From Aurelia coerulea (lineage: Eukaryota > Cnidaria > Scyphozoa > Semaeostomeae > Ulmaridae), in NCBI GenBank assembly GCA_039566865.1, contig CM076947.1, forward strand, positions 1,371,501 to 1,435,500: a stretch of DNA of 64,000 bases, read 5' to 3'. The position numbers were made by a program, and so were the translations under genes. This document shows positions 42,221-53,895 of this stretch, in pieces (the stretch's first letter is position 1; each line of letters begins with the position of its first letter). The notes under the pieces were generated by a model. It saw nothing but the letters and a program-made list of their open reading frames with translations. It ran no database searches and was not told the DNA's origin.

Positions 42221-44438
42221 TTAACCCTATCCAGACTGGGGGGGGGGCTCATTCAGCCCCCCCCCCCCCACATACATAACTGAGCACTGCTCCAAATTTT
42301 TTTTTCAAAAAAATTGGTTTTTGACTTTAGTTTCTATGCTTTTGAAGTGTGATTTTGTGTGAAATTTTGAAAAAAAATTTCAGGGGGTTGGGGGGTGGCT
42401 GTTTTTTTCAGAGTGGTCGGGGCCAACTTTTAGGTAAGCTGTTTATGGGTGTAATTCCAGATCACCTCATAATCCTTTGATAATATCCTTTTTACTTTCT
42501 ATACTTATAATTTGTAAGGGCTCTTAAATTTTTTCCAGGAACAATAGACCAATTATGTGTCACGTGACCTCATCAATGACGTCATCTTTAAGAAAATGGC
42601 AAAAATTAGTTAGCGGTCTCTCTGCTAGGATATTTCGACCACAAATGTTTTACATCAGCAATAAATAGATTAAAGCTGATCAACAGGGTTGTTTCCACCT
42701 AAGCTATGTAATTTTGTTTGAATTTTGTGGACCATTGGTCGCAAACGGTATAAGATTCCCCGGGGGTATCCTCATATACCGGGTGTCCCAAAAAAGGTAA
42801 CAGATTTGATCGGGACTAGCGATAAGAATTTAAGTCGAATCGATCGCTAATAAGTTTTGAAGTACTTTTCGATAGTTAACTTGAAGGTTAATACCTCGTT
42901 TGTTGATATTGGCGCATCCAGAGTTGAAATATTAATCTTGAAAGCCAAAATTTGCGTCCATCTGCAAACCAGAGCTTTTGGGTTTTGGCCTAAACTGCTA
43001 ACTCGCTGGTTAGGGGAATCTCCTCAGTCAAAGACATTTGTGGACAAGGAACGGTCCTTTGGGTACCCGTTTGAAAAGAACGTAAAAAACTGAAAACTAA
43101 CAAACAAATCAATGAATATAGTCACCAAGGAATATCTTTCTCCAGTCAAAATGCATTTACAAAAGTACACGAAGCCAAGCACGAATGAGCATTTTTTATC
43201 TTCCCTTGGGCATATACGATTGCTTGTTTCGTAATAATTTCGTGAGAGATGATGCAAAAAACGTTTCATTCAAGCAATGAAGATTGCAAGATATTCTATG
43301 TGTTAAAGCCTACGGGACTTATTTCGCAGATCAATAACTTTTCTCAGGGAGGTGTAAATTTAAACTTTTTGTAGAATCAAGAAAGGGGTCTCTTCTGGGC
43401 TAAATTCTTGAATCTGATTGTAAAGTTCAGAGTCAGATTTCCACTAAAATGTGTTCCTAAGCACGAGGTTTCTTGTTTGTACTTGGCTATGATTGAGGAG
43501 ATTCCACAGCACAGCGATTTAACAGCTTAGGCCAAATCCCAAAAGCTCTGGTTTGGAGTAGGAGGCAAATTTGGAATTTCAAGATTAATATTCCAACTCT
43601 TGATGCACCAATATCAACAAATAAGGTATCAATCTTCAGGTTAACTGTCTAAGAGTAATTCAAAACTTATCAGGGGTCGATTCAACTTAAATTCTTATAG
43701 CTAGCACCAATCAAATCTGTTACCTTTTTTTGGGACACCCGGTAGTACTACTAACGATCAGTTTTCATGCATATCTTGAGAATCTGTTTTACAGTGAGAA
43801 TTGTTTGACTTGAAAGTGTTTAGTTTGTCAAGATATTATCAAAATTTCACCAAATTACTATCCTCAACCCCCTATTTCCCCCTTCATTCTTCCTTCCAAT
43901 TCATTTGCTTACTACTGGGAAAAAATGCTGATGTCAGTATTTTTTGCAATAATCAAAACAAAAGTTTCAAAAGGAAAAATGAAGTATGCAGCAATCACTT
44001 ATCATTGAAGTAGTTTTCATCGTAATGTATGGAGAAATTCTCTACTATGGCGGAATTTATCATTTTTCAGAAAAACAAGATTTTTAATCTCTCTGTCCAC
44101 CATCTTGGATTTGCGAAAATCAAATTTTTCACTTTATAAGTATATTTTCACCTTCCAACAATGCTTTGATTGGCATAATTTGGTTTCATGAATCAATCTT
44201 AGAAAATTATAAAGATTTAAAAAAAAGTTGTTTTTTTTTTCATTTTTTCGTGAACACGTGCCAGTTGGTCTTGAATAACTATGACGTCCTATCTATTTTT
44301 AGAATTCTTTTTGTGAAAAATGATAGATCATAAACACGGCTACCTGCGTGGTGAGTTTCGTCTTTGTAAGTGAAGGAATGGCGATTTTAGAGAGGCAGTC
44401 TTCTAGTAGCTCAAAAAGCCCAGTCTGGATAGGGTTAA
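42221..44438. mobile_element. piggyBac-like MITE, containing a nested Tc1-like element
   Basis: Ends TTAACCCTATCCAGACTGGG and CCCAGTCTGGATAGGGTTAA are exact inverse complements including TTAA target sites. Next to the left end is the same G-run then C-run fold-back as in the 6999-7600 element. Without the nested 964-bp insertion it is about 1.25 kb. No transposase. Confidence 0.85.
42779..43742. mobile_element. Tc1/mariner-like MITE, 964 bp, TA-flanked
   Basis: Left CCGGGTGTCCCAAAAAAGGT, right ACCTTTTTTTGGGACACCCGG, with TA on each side (42777-42778, 43743-43744). The inverted similarity continues inward for several hundred bases (AATTTAAGT/ACTTAAATT, GATATTGGCGCATC/GATGCACCAATATC). Nested inside the piggyBac-like MITE. 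Fragments elsewhere: 22340-22800 and ~38790. Confidence 0.88.
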
Positions 44439-46072
44439 AGCCAAATAACTTTGGATAATTACTACCATGCAACAATACTAAACTTTTCGTGAATGAAGGG
44501 AAGCAAGAAGTTGCCAATGACTTCTTGATAATATGGAGCATCCATTTTTCCGCGAAAGACACATAAATTTGTCGCACCTTTAAGACTTATTGCACCCCAA
44601 GCAAGTACCTATGAAAAAGGGAAAAATTGAAAGTTCTGATAAAGATACCGAAAAATGTATTAACACTAGAATATACGGTTTCAGTGACCTTATCCTATAG
44701 AATAGTTCAGAAGTTTGATAAATACAACGACAAAGCTATGGACTGCAGGGATGGTTTAAAGCTTGGAGAACTCTGAAGAATGTATTTTTTTATTTATCAA
44801 TTTGATAATAAACATGGAAGAAAATTGAATAGATGATTATTACTCACTGAGTAAGGATGTTTGGGCTTGGGTCTAAGTCTCTGGTAATGCTTGTCTGTAG
44901 ACTTCCTCGCCGAATGCATTGTGGGATTCGCACAGGCGCAAAGCACTCATGTCAGCAGTGCATCCACAGGCGCAAAGCACTCACGTGCATCCAAAGTCAG
45001 TGAAACCCCCTGGTGAGGTTTCTTTTTCAATTTCACCCTAAACCCCGTCTCTTCATTGAGAGAGAATCACAGAATTTGAAGCCAAACCTCGTGATCGGAA
45101 TAGGGCGATCTGTAGCCTATCTGACTGCAGTTAGAACTTTACCCCCGGCTGGGAAGGAGAAGATATTATGATCGAAATTTTTATTTAATATTCGCTTAGA
45201 GATTTGGAGTAAAGTTTGAAATGTTTTGACTGCGGTTCTAGTAAACAATAACAGAGAAACAAGAGAAAATATAACTGCTGCAAGGAAACACGAAGTGAGA
45301 AATGGCGACTACTTGCGATTCCATCACAGGCAGGCCTCTTTCATCTTCTCATATCGCTGGATTCACACGCCAGACAAAAGTAAACCACGTCTCAACTTGA
45401 AGCTCATGGCATCAGGAAAGTATTTGTTTGCGCGCTTTTTTAATTATAGGACCCATTCCTCTTGCAAACAAACATCCCAAGATTGTACACCAAAGCGCTC
45501 TCAGGAGCCAGTGATCGGAAAAGGGCGATGGGGCTCTATGTCATGATTGTGATGCTCGTGAAGCATAAGTGCCTAGAAAAAGAACAATAATGAACAAAGA
45601 GATTCAAGACACTCTGGTGCTACTGAGAAGCATTCCATCCTGACAACTTGAGCTTGAACTGATCGATAAAAGTAGGAGTAGGCCAAGTCAATCAATTGAA
45701 TATATTTTTTGTGCCAATTCGAAGTTGGTTGGGCAAGAGGTTTTGCTCTATTGGACATGAAAATGTCTCTAAATCTCAAGAGAATTGTAAAAAGATTGTA
45801 GATTGTACATCAAGTGTTGATTCTAAAAAACAGGTAAATATTTAATGCATCTGTCATTTCTGCTGTCTCGTTTTTCTTCACAGATTGAATGCTGATTAAG
45901 TCTGAGGACAAATTAACTGGTCAAGTACATAAAGAAAATTTTCTAACATAACCAGTTTTTATAAATTGTTTTTTCATTACAATACTCATTGAAACAGGAA
46001 AGTGTGGAATTAATTTTAAAAGAACGATTTTCTTTGAGCAAGAAGATGCAATCATGAAGCTCTACATACCCT
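44439..46072. other. No confident gene
   Basis: A plus-strand frame at 45226-45546 is open for about 106 codons but has no recognisable domain. GATCGGAA(T/A)AGGGCGAT occurs twice (about 45096 and 45512). GCGCAAAGCACTCA is directly repeated near 44936 and 44970. Confidence 0.35.
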
Positions 46073-46073
46073 G

Positions 46074-46210
46074 ACAGTCATTTCATCAGCCTGCTTTGTT
46101 GGGTTTGCTGTCCCTTTTATGGATTGAATATTTTTCTTTGTAAACGAACAACCACACTCCTTACAAACTGATTTGTTTGGTGAGTTGCCTGTATTGCAAT
46201 TTTCACATTT
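46074..46210 (-). CDS. Isolated internal exon encoding a zinc ribbon
   Basis: Bounded by a 3' splice site (AATGTATTTCAG) and a 5' splice site (CTGTCAGG/GTATGT). The frame reads KCENCNTGNSPNKSVCKECG, giving C-x2-C-x10-C-x2-C, followed by a Lys-rich tail. Such small zinc ribbons occur in multi-copy transposon-associated proteins of cnidarians and in host regulators. Neighbouring exons were not found, so it may be a relic. Confidence 0.45.
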
Positions 46211-47542
46211 CTGAAATACATTTTGACATACAGTGGATGCCTTGTGTATAATAACATGACAAAAATTCATAATAATTTACACAAACTCTACAGATTATGA
46301 TAAGAATCCTTTAACCATGTGAAAAACTGCAAATTTTTAAAACCGGAATTCTCAAGAGTAAGTACAAAACTCTAAGGAAGGAAACCACAATGTTAATATG
46401 CCTAAGGCCTGCACTATGGGCAGATGGCTAAGGCACATAACACTGTATGCCTGAAAATTCTCATGAACCCTTGGGGATATGCTTAATTTCCTAACAATCA
46501 TTGTTTCAGTTTCTTAAGAAGTCATAGGTATTCTTTAGAATGCTTGTCATGTTAATGTGCACAAGTGCTGTGATGTATAAGCATTGTTTCTTGTGACAAG
46601 TTTAAAACACAAGGGCATTAATTGAAAAAAATTGTAAACAACAAGTCCGTAGAGATATGTGCAACTGCTGAAATATTGGAGATTGACTTTGATTGTGTAA
46701 TGCATAAATCATATAATCACAACAAGAACAAACACAAGTTGCTGTAATAGGCAGGATTTGTGAACAATACATACCTTTAATATAACATCCGGTCACTTTG
46801 GTTTGCGCCTCCCTGCAATTAGAATATAGAAAGTAGAATGAAACATATTAAAAAAAAGTGCTTCCATTGCTTTAAGATGGAGATACATTTAATGTTTTGT
46901 TGTGATTCTAAACCCATGTGGAAAACATACTGTACAGATCTGCATCTATGGAGACTGGACAGTCCAGTCTATTTTTTCACAACTCAAATCTCATTGTCAA
47001 TTCTTCTAAATTGTTGGTGTTAAATCATGAATTTAGGGGGGTACCAGATCAGGATTTCCATAATCTGGCTGGAACTGGACTTTCCGGCTTGAATTGTTAA
47101 AATGTGGCCGGACGATCTGGCCAGATTTTCACTGAAAGTCTTACATCAGCTGTATACTTTTGTGGCTGATGAAAGTAGAGAATCCAGAATATACAGTAAT
47201 TATCTAAGGATCTAGCAAATCCAAAATACAAGTATCTAGGAAAGAAGATAGAATGACATTTAGAAAGATAACTTTAGTATTTGGTATTTGTCTCATCGGT
47301 GGAGCAATTAAGGTACAAAATGATGTCCGTCTCAATTTCGCATGTGAAACAACATCCATTAGCACACGTCAAACATGCTTGGATGCGTACGATGCCAATG
47401 ACAACAACATTTGACATTTGACATTTGTTCTCCACTATGAATCTGTTGGTTTAAATTTTATCCAACAAGATTCAACTTGACCAATGCCAGACGAAAATAT
47501 TTAACCAATTGGTTCAATGCTCAAAGCAGCTGTCCACATCTG
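46211..47542. other. No gene recognised
   Basis: AT-rich, with stops in all frames. GGCCGG/CCGGCC-type short palindromes near 47085-47130. Confidence 0.4.
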
Positions 47543-48160
47543 GGCGGAACTTACGAATTCGGAACATCATTTATATATATAAGCTATATACTATATGAAA
47601 GCCTGTACTATAAGGAGTCTGAATATGCAATAATATTTGGGGTAACCCCCCTACGAGGAAAGTTATCGGCAAAACATGATCGCAGTGATTGGGCCTAAAC
47701 TTCACATCATAAGTCGCTTACCGAACGTACCGCTTGGTCGGTACGAACACGAAAAAGTACGACTTCTTTGGCCTAAAACGTTGACTGCAGACACCGATTC
47801 ATGGCCTAAACAAGGCAGCCTTTCACAAACATTAGCAGCAATAAACAAATGCTTTAGAAACTACTTTGTAAACTCACCCCGCCATGAGCAAGTCTTTTCT
47901 CTACACCACGAAGGCTGTAAATGAAAATTTGAGCGCCACTTCCACCTGGTTTCTTGCGAACTGGCGGCGCCACCGCCAAATAATTATCTGTTTCGCGCCA
48001 AAATCCAAGCTTACATCCAAGCGAGGCAACCTCGATTCTATTTGTATGGGGCACTGTCTATTTTTAGCGCTAGGGCTACAGGGCCAAAGGGTTTCGTGCT
48101 GGGGGTATCAGAGTTTTTTTCCTTGCTAAAAGGTAATGCCTCTTATTCCTGTTTTTCTTT
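47543..48160 (+). repeat. Left long terminal inverted repeat of the 8-kb element
   Basis: Matches the inverse complement of about 54995-55606, including the GGCGGCGCCACCGCC palindrome and CTATTTTTAGCGCTAGGGCT. It is interrupted by small indels relative to the right arm near 47880-47930. Confidence 0.88.
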
Positions 48161-48750
48161 GCTTTTTTGGAAAAATGGGCCGATTCTGAAAATTATTATT
48201 TCTTCTCAAACTTTAAGGTCATGGGCTTTGCTTTTTTGGAAAAATAGGCCGATTTTGAAAATTCGTTTTTTTTCTCAAACTTTAAGGTCATGGGCTTTGC
48301 TTTTTTGGAAAAATAGGCCGATTTTGGAAATTTTTATTTTTTGTTAAACTTTAAGGTCAGAGGCTTTGCACTTTTTTGGAAAAATAGGCCGACTTTGAAA
48401 ATTCTTATTTCTTCTCAAACTTTAAGGTCATAGGCTTTGCTTTTTTGGAAAAATAGGCCGATTTTGGAAATTCGTATTTCTTCTCAAACTTTAAGGTCAT
48501 GGGCTTTGCTTTTTTTGAAAAATAGGCCGATTTTGAAAATTCGTATTTTTTCTTAAACTTTAAGGTCATATGCTTTGCTTTTTCGCAAAAAAAGGCCGAT
48601 TTTGATAATCCTTATTTTTTTCCGAACTTTAATAAGGTCATAGGCTTTGCTTTTTTGGAAAAATAGGTTGATTTTGAAAATTCTTATTTCTTTTTCCAAA
48701 CTTTAAGGGCATAGGCTTTGCTTTTTTGGGAAAATAGGCCTTTTCATTAG
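48155..48750 (+). repeat. Left subterminal array, ~66-70-bp unit, about 9 copies
   Basis: The words AACTTTAAGGTCAT(G/A)GGCT, TTTGCTTTTTTGGAAAAAT and AGGCCGATTTTGAAAATTC recur at about 66-70 bp. Same repeat as 53900-55010, inverted. Confidence 0.92.
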
Positions 48751-48800
48751 TAAAACTAGAATTTGAAAATTCTCTATTTTCCAAGAAAGTGCGGCATATA

Positions 48801-49168
48801 CACTTATTTTTGTTATGAGAAACTGTCCATAACGCACTCAACTCTAAAAAATTTAGAATCTCCAGTACTAGGAAAATATAACGCACAAAACTATTTACTT
48901 TGATAAAAGAAATCATTGACATATTTTTACTTTCATTTGTTTCCTGTATCAAATTATTTGTAAGGTACTTGAGAGGCGTCAAAACATCAGAAAGGCTTAA
49001 AAAAACCTTGTTTGGACATGTTCACGAGGGCACATGTATTGAATAATGAAGATTGCTATAGGACCTCTAAGAAACTCGTAAGGAACTCTGGGTACTCAAA
49101 ATCTGACGATTTTAAGGAACCTTCAGTACTGGCCTAAATTCTTAGTTGCTTGTAAAAAAAATAACGTG
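48801..49168. mobile_element. TTTCTTATAA-family MITE, TA-flanked
   Basis: CACTTATTTTTGTTATGAGA at the left and TTGTAAAAAAAATAACGTG at the right, with TA on both borders. The interior closely follows the copy at 21578-21953 (GGTACTTGAG, AAGAAACTCGTAAG, GTACTGGCC). It sits next to the left 69-bp array. Confidence 0.75.
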
Positions 49169-49269
49169 TAGTAAGGCCTATTCCGAAACTGTAACGTGAA
49201 AGGCTTTTGCCTCTTTTTTTAAATTGAACGATTGCCAAGTGCATACAGATTTGTATCCAATTATAGAAA

Positions 49270-50010
49270 GTTCCAGTTTTAACGAGATATTGTTAAAACA
49301 ACTATTCATCTGGACTTCTTGCGCATATGTCAGGTAAATGTATGCCTTTGGAAACAATGCGAGTAGCCATCAGATTAACCAAACTTTTATCCAACGGCAT
49401 GGAGATTTCTATTTGGGCGCATACAAGTCTATTTGGGCGTAAAAGAAGGTATTCGTTTTAATGACAAAAATAGATAGAAAATCATCGCTACTGTTTATAC
49501 AACTATTCATTTGGACTTCCTACATGTATTACTGTTATGTATCCCATTTGAAGCAATGCGAGCAGGCCTCAGATTAACCAAACGTCTATCCAACAGCATG
49601 GAGATTTCTATTTGGGCGCATACAAGTCTATTTGGGCGCAAAAGAAGGTATTCGTTTTAATGACAAAAATAGATAGAAAATCGTCGCTACTGTTTATACA
49701 ACTATTCATTAGGACTTCCTACATGTATTACTGTTATGTATCCCAACTAAAAGCAATGCGAGTAGCCATCAGATTAACCAAACTTTTATCCAACGGCATG
49801 GAGATTTCTATTTGGGCGCATACAAGTCTATTTGGGCGTAAAAGAAGGTATTCGTTTTAATGACAAAAATTGATACAAAATAATCGCTACTGTTTATACA
49901 ACTATTCATTAGAACTTCCTACATGTATTACTGTTATGTATCCCAGTTGAAGCAATGCGAGCAGCCGTCAGATTTACCAAGCCTCTATCAACCGCATGAA
50001 GATATCTATC
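49270..50010 (+). repeat. Tandem array of a ~200-bp unit, about 3.6 copies
   Basis: ACTATTCATTAGGACTTCCT recurs at about 49301, 49502, 49701 and 49902. Each unit holds ATGGAGATTTCTATTTGGGC and a CGCATACAAGTCTATTTGGGCG duplication. Non-coding; lies between the left arm and the kinase gene. Confidence 0.92.
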
Positions 50011-50393
50011 CTCACGCATAGAAGTATATGTCATCTACAGTCAGGGTTTTAATTTTGATGTAAAAACATTCAGTTGTTTCAACATAGTTGATACAACCTA
50101 AAACGCTGAATAAAACTGTAACTTTTAAATGAAAGCAAATTGACCATATATGGTAAAAGGTATATTTGCTCACATGACCATGGGAAAAGTTGAAATTTAT
50201 ATCTAATCATTTGAAAATCATCTTAGAACCCCTTAAATTACCTCCAAAGCCAAAATAAAGAATGACACAAAAGTTGAAGAAGAGGGGAATGCATGGTGCC
50301 CATATTTTACAACCAAATCAGTAACTGATGCTGCAATCCAAGAAATACATCATTATAGTACGGAAAAATCATTAAACCTGGCAATAATAGTTT
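50011..50393. other. 3' flank of the RFX-kinase gene
   Basis: AT-rich with no frame. Several AATAAA-like words on the minus strand could serve as polyadenylation signals, but none stands out. Confidence 0.4.
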
Positions 50394-51555
50394 CTATCTA
50401 ATTGTTTTAATGAAATTAGCTATCATTTGAGCATTCGGACGGTTGTCCTTTGCTCGACATGATTCACACACTTTTATAAGTTTGTCTTTATCATCTCCTG
50501 CACACATTGATTCGGCAACTTTCTTCATTAGAACCCCTAAAGAGAAAATGTCACTATTGATGGAGTGTGCATCTTGTCCGCTCAAAATGTCTGGGTCAAC
50601 ATGGGAATGAAAGGATTGATATTTCCTTTTCAAGGAAACTGACGTTCTTGTGGCCTCGCCAAAGTCCAAAATAACTGGCGTCCATTCCCTGGTTTGGTCA
50701 CCGTTATCTTGCACAACTTTAAATTTCACAATAGCAACATTGTCAGTTTTCAAGTCATTGTGGATAAATCCATTGCAGTGTATGTGGTGAAGTCCCATGG
50801 CCAATTTTTCAAGGATAGCTAACTTTTCTCCGTCAGTGACTTGTTCGGAGTTGTTACGCAAAAGTTTCAAAATAGTCAAACAAGTATCATGACGGGTGCA
50901 CAGCTGCATTACCAACGAATAAGGCCTAGAATTTAAAATCACACCGAACAATAGCGGAACGCTGTGATGTGGAGTGATGTTGATAAGGGTTCTTGCTTCC
51001 TTTATTGTGCGGTTCCTCATTGAGTTTAAAGAATAACTCGCGTTTTCTTTATACTCCTTGACAGCAACTGTCAATTTACGGTACAACATAATAGAAACCC
51101 TAGCAAAAGTTCCTTCTCCCAAAAACGAATCTCCTCCTTCCATCGAAACAAGCATCTTCCTGTTGATATATCGGTCTTTTGGTATATCGTTAAACACCGA
51201 CTCTGGGATGTTATATGCGGCCTTCTCTGATGCCTGACATTCAACGGACTGCATACCTATCCTTTGCGCATCTTTTTGACATGCAACGTGTTTGACACTG
51301 ATTTCTGGTGGCTGAGGGGTTGCATTTTCGGCCGTCTCCTTCAACTTTAATCCATAATAGCTGTACGGCTCGGATGCTGTGTGATGCCTTTTTATTTCCG
51401 GAAAGGCTGTCTTCATCGCCATTCCTAGATGCTTGGTTGAAACACGTCTGTCGTGGAATTTTACCTGGGCCAATGCTACCAATTCACTTACAGCGACTTT
51501 ATGTGTCCATTTTCGTCCCTTTTTTGTGTCATCATATTCGAACTTCTCTATCAAC
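50394..51555 (-). CDS. RFX-like winged helix plus protein kinase, exon 2
   Basis: The exon starts after a splice acceptor (TCTTTTGAAG) and joins exon 1 in frame as N-W-L-I-E-K. In the predicted 425-residue protein, residues about 37-112 read like an RFX DNA-binding winged helix (WLIEKFEYDD at its start, STKHLGMAMKTAFPEIK, then YSYYGLKLK). A linker of ~65 residues follows. The kinase domain runs from about 178 to the end: LGEGTFARV, VAVKEY (Lys205), HNDLKTDN (304-311, HND instead of HRD), LDFGE (DFG 336-338), and HVDPDIL where APE is expected. The stop follows a short C-lobe. The protein could bind the element's own repeats and phosphorylate something nearby; that is inference. Confidence 0.82.
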
Positions 51556-52305
51556 CTTCAAAAGACAAGCGAAACAAGTATATTCCCTTGAATGGAATGA
51601 CTATAGACATTGCTGCTATGTAGTAAGGTCATGGCGTTCTGAGTTATGTGGGTATTGAGTCATAGGAGTATTGGGAACGAACGATTTCTTCTTAACAACT
51701 AAATTGCAGGAATAGGATGGTTGGGGATGGGTTTAAGAAAATATTCCCATCGCATGATTTAGGTCGGCTGTAAATGTATCAAACAATCAAGCAGTGCAAT
51801 TACTACGCAGGCCATGAAATAGATAAATTAGATGATCTTCCTTCTATAAACTAACATTTCTAGCCTACATTTTTCTAAAAGCTGAAAACAGAAAAATTTG
51901 CAAAAAACCAAAAAGCTAATTTAGGCTTTATTAATCTTGAAAAACATGTATGTGTACGATTTATCGTGGCCCCAGGGAGGGGGGCTGGAATCTTAGTATA
52001 TTTGTCCTTGGGGAATGTGCCGTTTCTAAGGGTATCACTTTCTTCAATTTTTCTAGCATGATGTACGTACCTACTAGCCATTCGGTGACCCTTTACACAG
52101 ACAATAGTATTTCCAACGCTATTGTATCCCTTACGCCCCCCTCCCCCTTCTCCCAACAGTCAATGCCGATGAACGCAAAAAAATAACCATTTGATTTTTA
52201 ATACAAAATTTTCCAAAAATGTAACCACAAAAAAATATTCAATGGAAAAAATAGCAAAAAAGATAGAACTACTTATTGTTCCATCAGATAATATTTGATA
52301 CATAC
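51556..52305 (-). other. Intron of the RFX-kinase gene
   Basis: GTATGT at the 5' end, TTTTGAAG at the 3' end; splicing keeps the frame and completes the winged helix. Near 51885-51965 it contains a fragment of the GCGCC-ended Tc1-like MITE found complete at 58806-59412. Confidence 0.75.
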
Positions 52306-52421
52306 CAGTTCGCTACTTGTTTTGTGGTACTTTGCACATTCTGTTCGTCCTTAGAATCATCATCGGTTTTCGCTGGTTCGCCAGATTCTTCAAAGAGGTC
52401 CATCGAGTATATGGCTGCCAT
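52306..52421 (-). CDS. RFX-like winged helix plus protein kinase, exon 1
   Basis: Begins MAAIYSMDLFEESGEPAKTD, an acidic leader, and ends QVAN plus two bases at a donor, AACTG/GTATGT. Joined to exon 2 the last residues (VANWLIEKF) supply the conserved WL of the first helix of RFX domains, which strongly supports this exon pair. No stop or frameshift is present in the whole coding sequence. Confidence 0.75.
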
Positions 52422-52631
52422 TTCTTACTACTGTTCAATTTCGGGAATGTTTTCTTGTGATATTTCTTGAATTTAAATTCACATTCATGTTTCATCCATA
52501 TTTATAAGAATTACTAAATTAGTAGTTGAACGCTATCTGTAGGAGGTAATTAATCCAAGTATTTCGATACAATAGAGTAGCATATATTGAAAGAGGAATG
52601 CTATTGTTGTTGAGCTGTAATAAAAGGATGA

Positions 52632-52639
52632 TGACGTCA
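52632..52639. promoter_or_regulatory. CRE-like octamer upstream of the RFX-kinase gene
   Basis: TGACGTCA lies about 210 bp upstream of the ATG. The octamer also occurs in nearby unrelated repeats (for example around 41512, 42569 and 60868), so its meaning is doubtful. Confidence 0.25.
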
Positions 52640-53436
52640 AATATTATGTCGTCAGAGAGCGTGTCTTCTTTTGGGGAGGTTTTAAAACTTTAGAGACACC
52701 TAATATGGTACGAAAGTGGAAACACCTTCAGTTCAAATTAGAACAGCAGAATAATCAAATGGCGATTCAACGGCAAGGAATTTACAAACGGAGTACAACG
52801 TCATCAAATGACGATCCAATGACGCTGCAACGTCGATGAATTCATGAACGGAGTATAACGTCATCATCAATAGTAACTTTTTTACAGTGAATTCTAATTA
52901 GCAATATATTTTCTACTGAGAGTCATCAGCTGGGAGGGGGTTGGCCGTTGTTTACTCAACGTTATAGGGGCAGTGCCCATGATAAGTTTTCTTCATACCC
53001 TCCTCCTGAATTTTTGCTCCGTGAGAACCATACTCCAAAAGATAAATTAGACCTAAAAACGAACTGATTTAACAAATTATCCCCTTTTGCCTTGTTTTGA
53101 AAACCTGCTCAAGAAAAATTGCCTTCTTTTAATATCCTCCACTAGGAAAGATAATGGAATATGATACCCTGAAAAACAGCACATCCCCGCTGGCAAATGT
53201 AATAAGCACCCCTCTCCCGGGTCATCAGCAAATAACCATATAATAATACTAATCAATTTATTTAAAGTTGGCGCTATATAGCTATGTACAGTAAAAATTA
53301 AAAATAATTAATAAACTAGCTAATCCAAGCCAACTGCTAAAAACTAATACAAGTCCAAGAAATATATATACATGATTAAATAAATAAGATTTCAAATACA
53401 AGGTATAAAATTTCAAAACAGAATTAAAAACGTAAT
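52640..53436. other. No gene recognised
   Basis: GACGTCATC-like words and an imperfect ~60-bp duplication near 52740-52870 (GACGATCCAATGACG, GAATT(C/T)A(T/C)(G/A)AACGGAGTA). AT-rich afterwards. Confidence 0.4.
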
Positions 53437-53646
53437 AACTTTGTCGACCCTGTCACTGGTGTGCACACAAATGGCGTTGAAGCATACTGGTCCAGGGCGA
53501 AGCAAAAGCTAAAGGCTGTCTACGGCTCAAGGTTGCATATGGTGCCGTCATATCTGGATGAATACCTGTGGCGGGAACGATTCGGCCTCCAAACAGCTGC
53601 AGCATTCGACAACATGCTGGCACATATTGCTGAACATTATAATTAA
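53437..53646 (+). pseudogene. C-terminal fragment of Merlin (IS1595/ISXO2-type) transposase
   Basis: The frame reads NFVDPVTGVHTNGVEAYWSR and then continues to WRERFGLQTAAAFDNMLAHI, ending at a stop. HTNGVE carries the last catalytic acid of the DDE triad (Glu, in the DP.TG.HTN..E motif of IS1595/Merlin enzymes), and YLDEYLWRERFG is the usual C-terminal block. Everything before the motif is absent, with AT-rich non-coding DNA abutting it, so this is a relic or a last exon. Confidence 0.8.
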
Positions 53647-53818
53647 TAATTTTCGTTTGAACACTAAAACTTTATACGCTAGATGTAGCATTGACATCTT
53701 ACCATTTCTATTTTGTAGGCATTTTTAGTTTTATTCTTTATTCATACTGGAGTTAAAACGCGTTATATGTTGTTATTATTTTACTTTCTCCTCAAAAGAA
53801 GCTATGGCCATGAAATGA

Positions 53819-53895
53819 ATGTTGCACGTTTGGCAGGTCACAATAAATTGTACACCAGATCGAATTTGAAGGTGCAAACTTAATCGTTAGCAAAA
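53819..53895 (+). mobile_element. Fragment of the GCGCC-ended Tc1-like MITE
   Basis: GCACGTTTGGCAGGTCACAA and the following bases to TTAATCGTTAGCA match the left part of the element at 58806-59412. The fragment abuts the ~69-bp array at about 53896. Confidence 0.75.

Noticed and set aside
45226..45546. 106-codon plus-strand frame
   Set aside because: No recognisable domain, no convincing splice or promoter signals; too short to call by length alone in this composition.
52632..52639. CRE site as a promoter element of the RFX-kinase gene
   Set aside because: Kept only at low confidence because TGACGTCA also occurs in several nearby repeats with no gene start.
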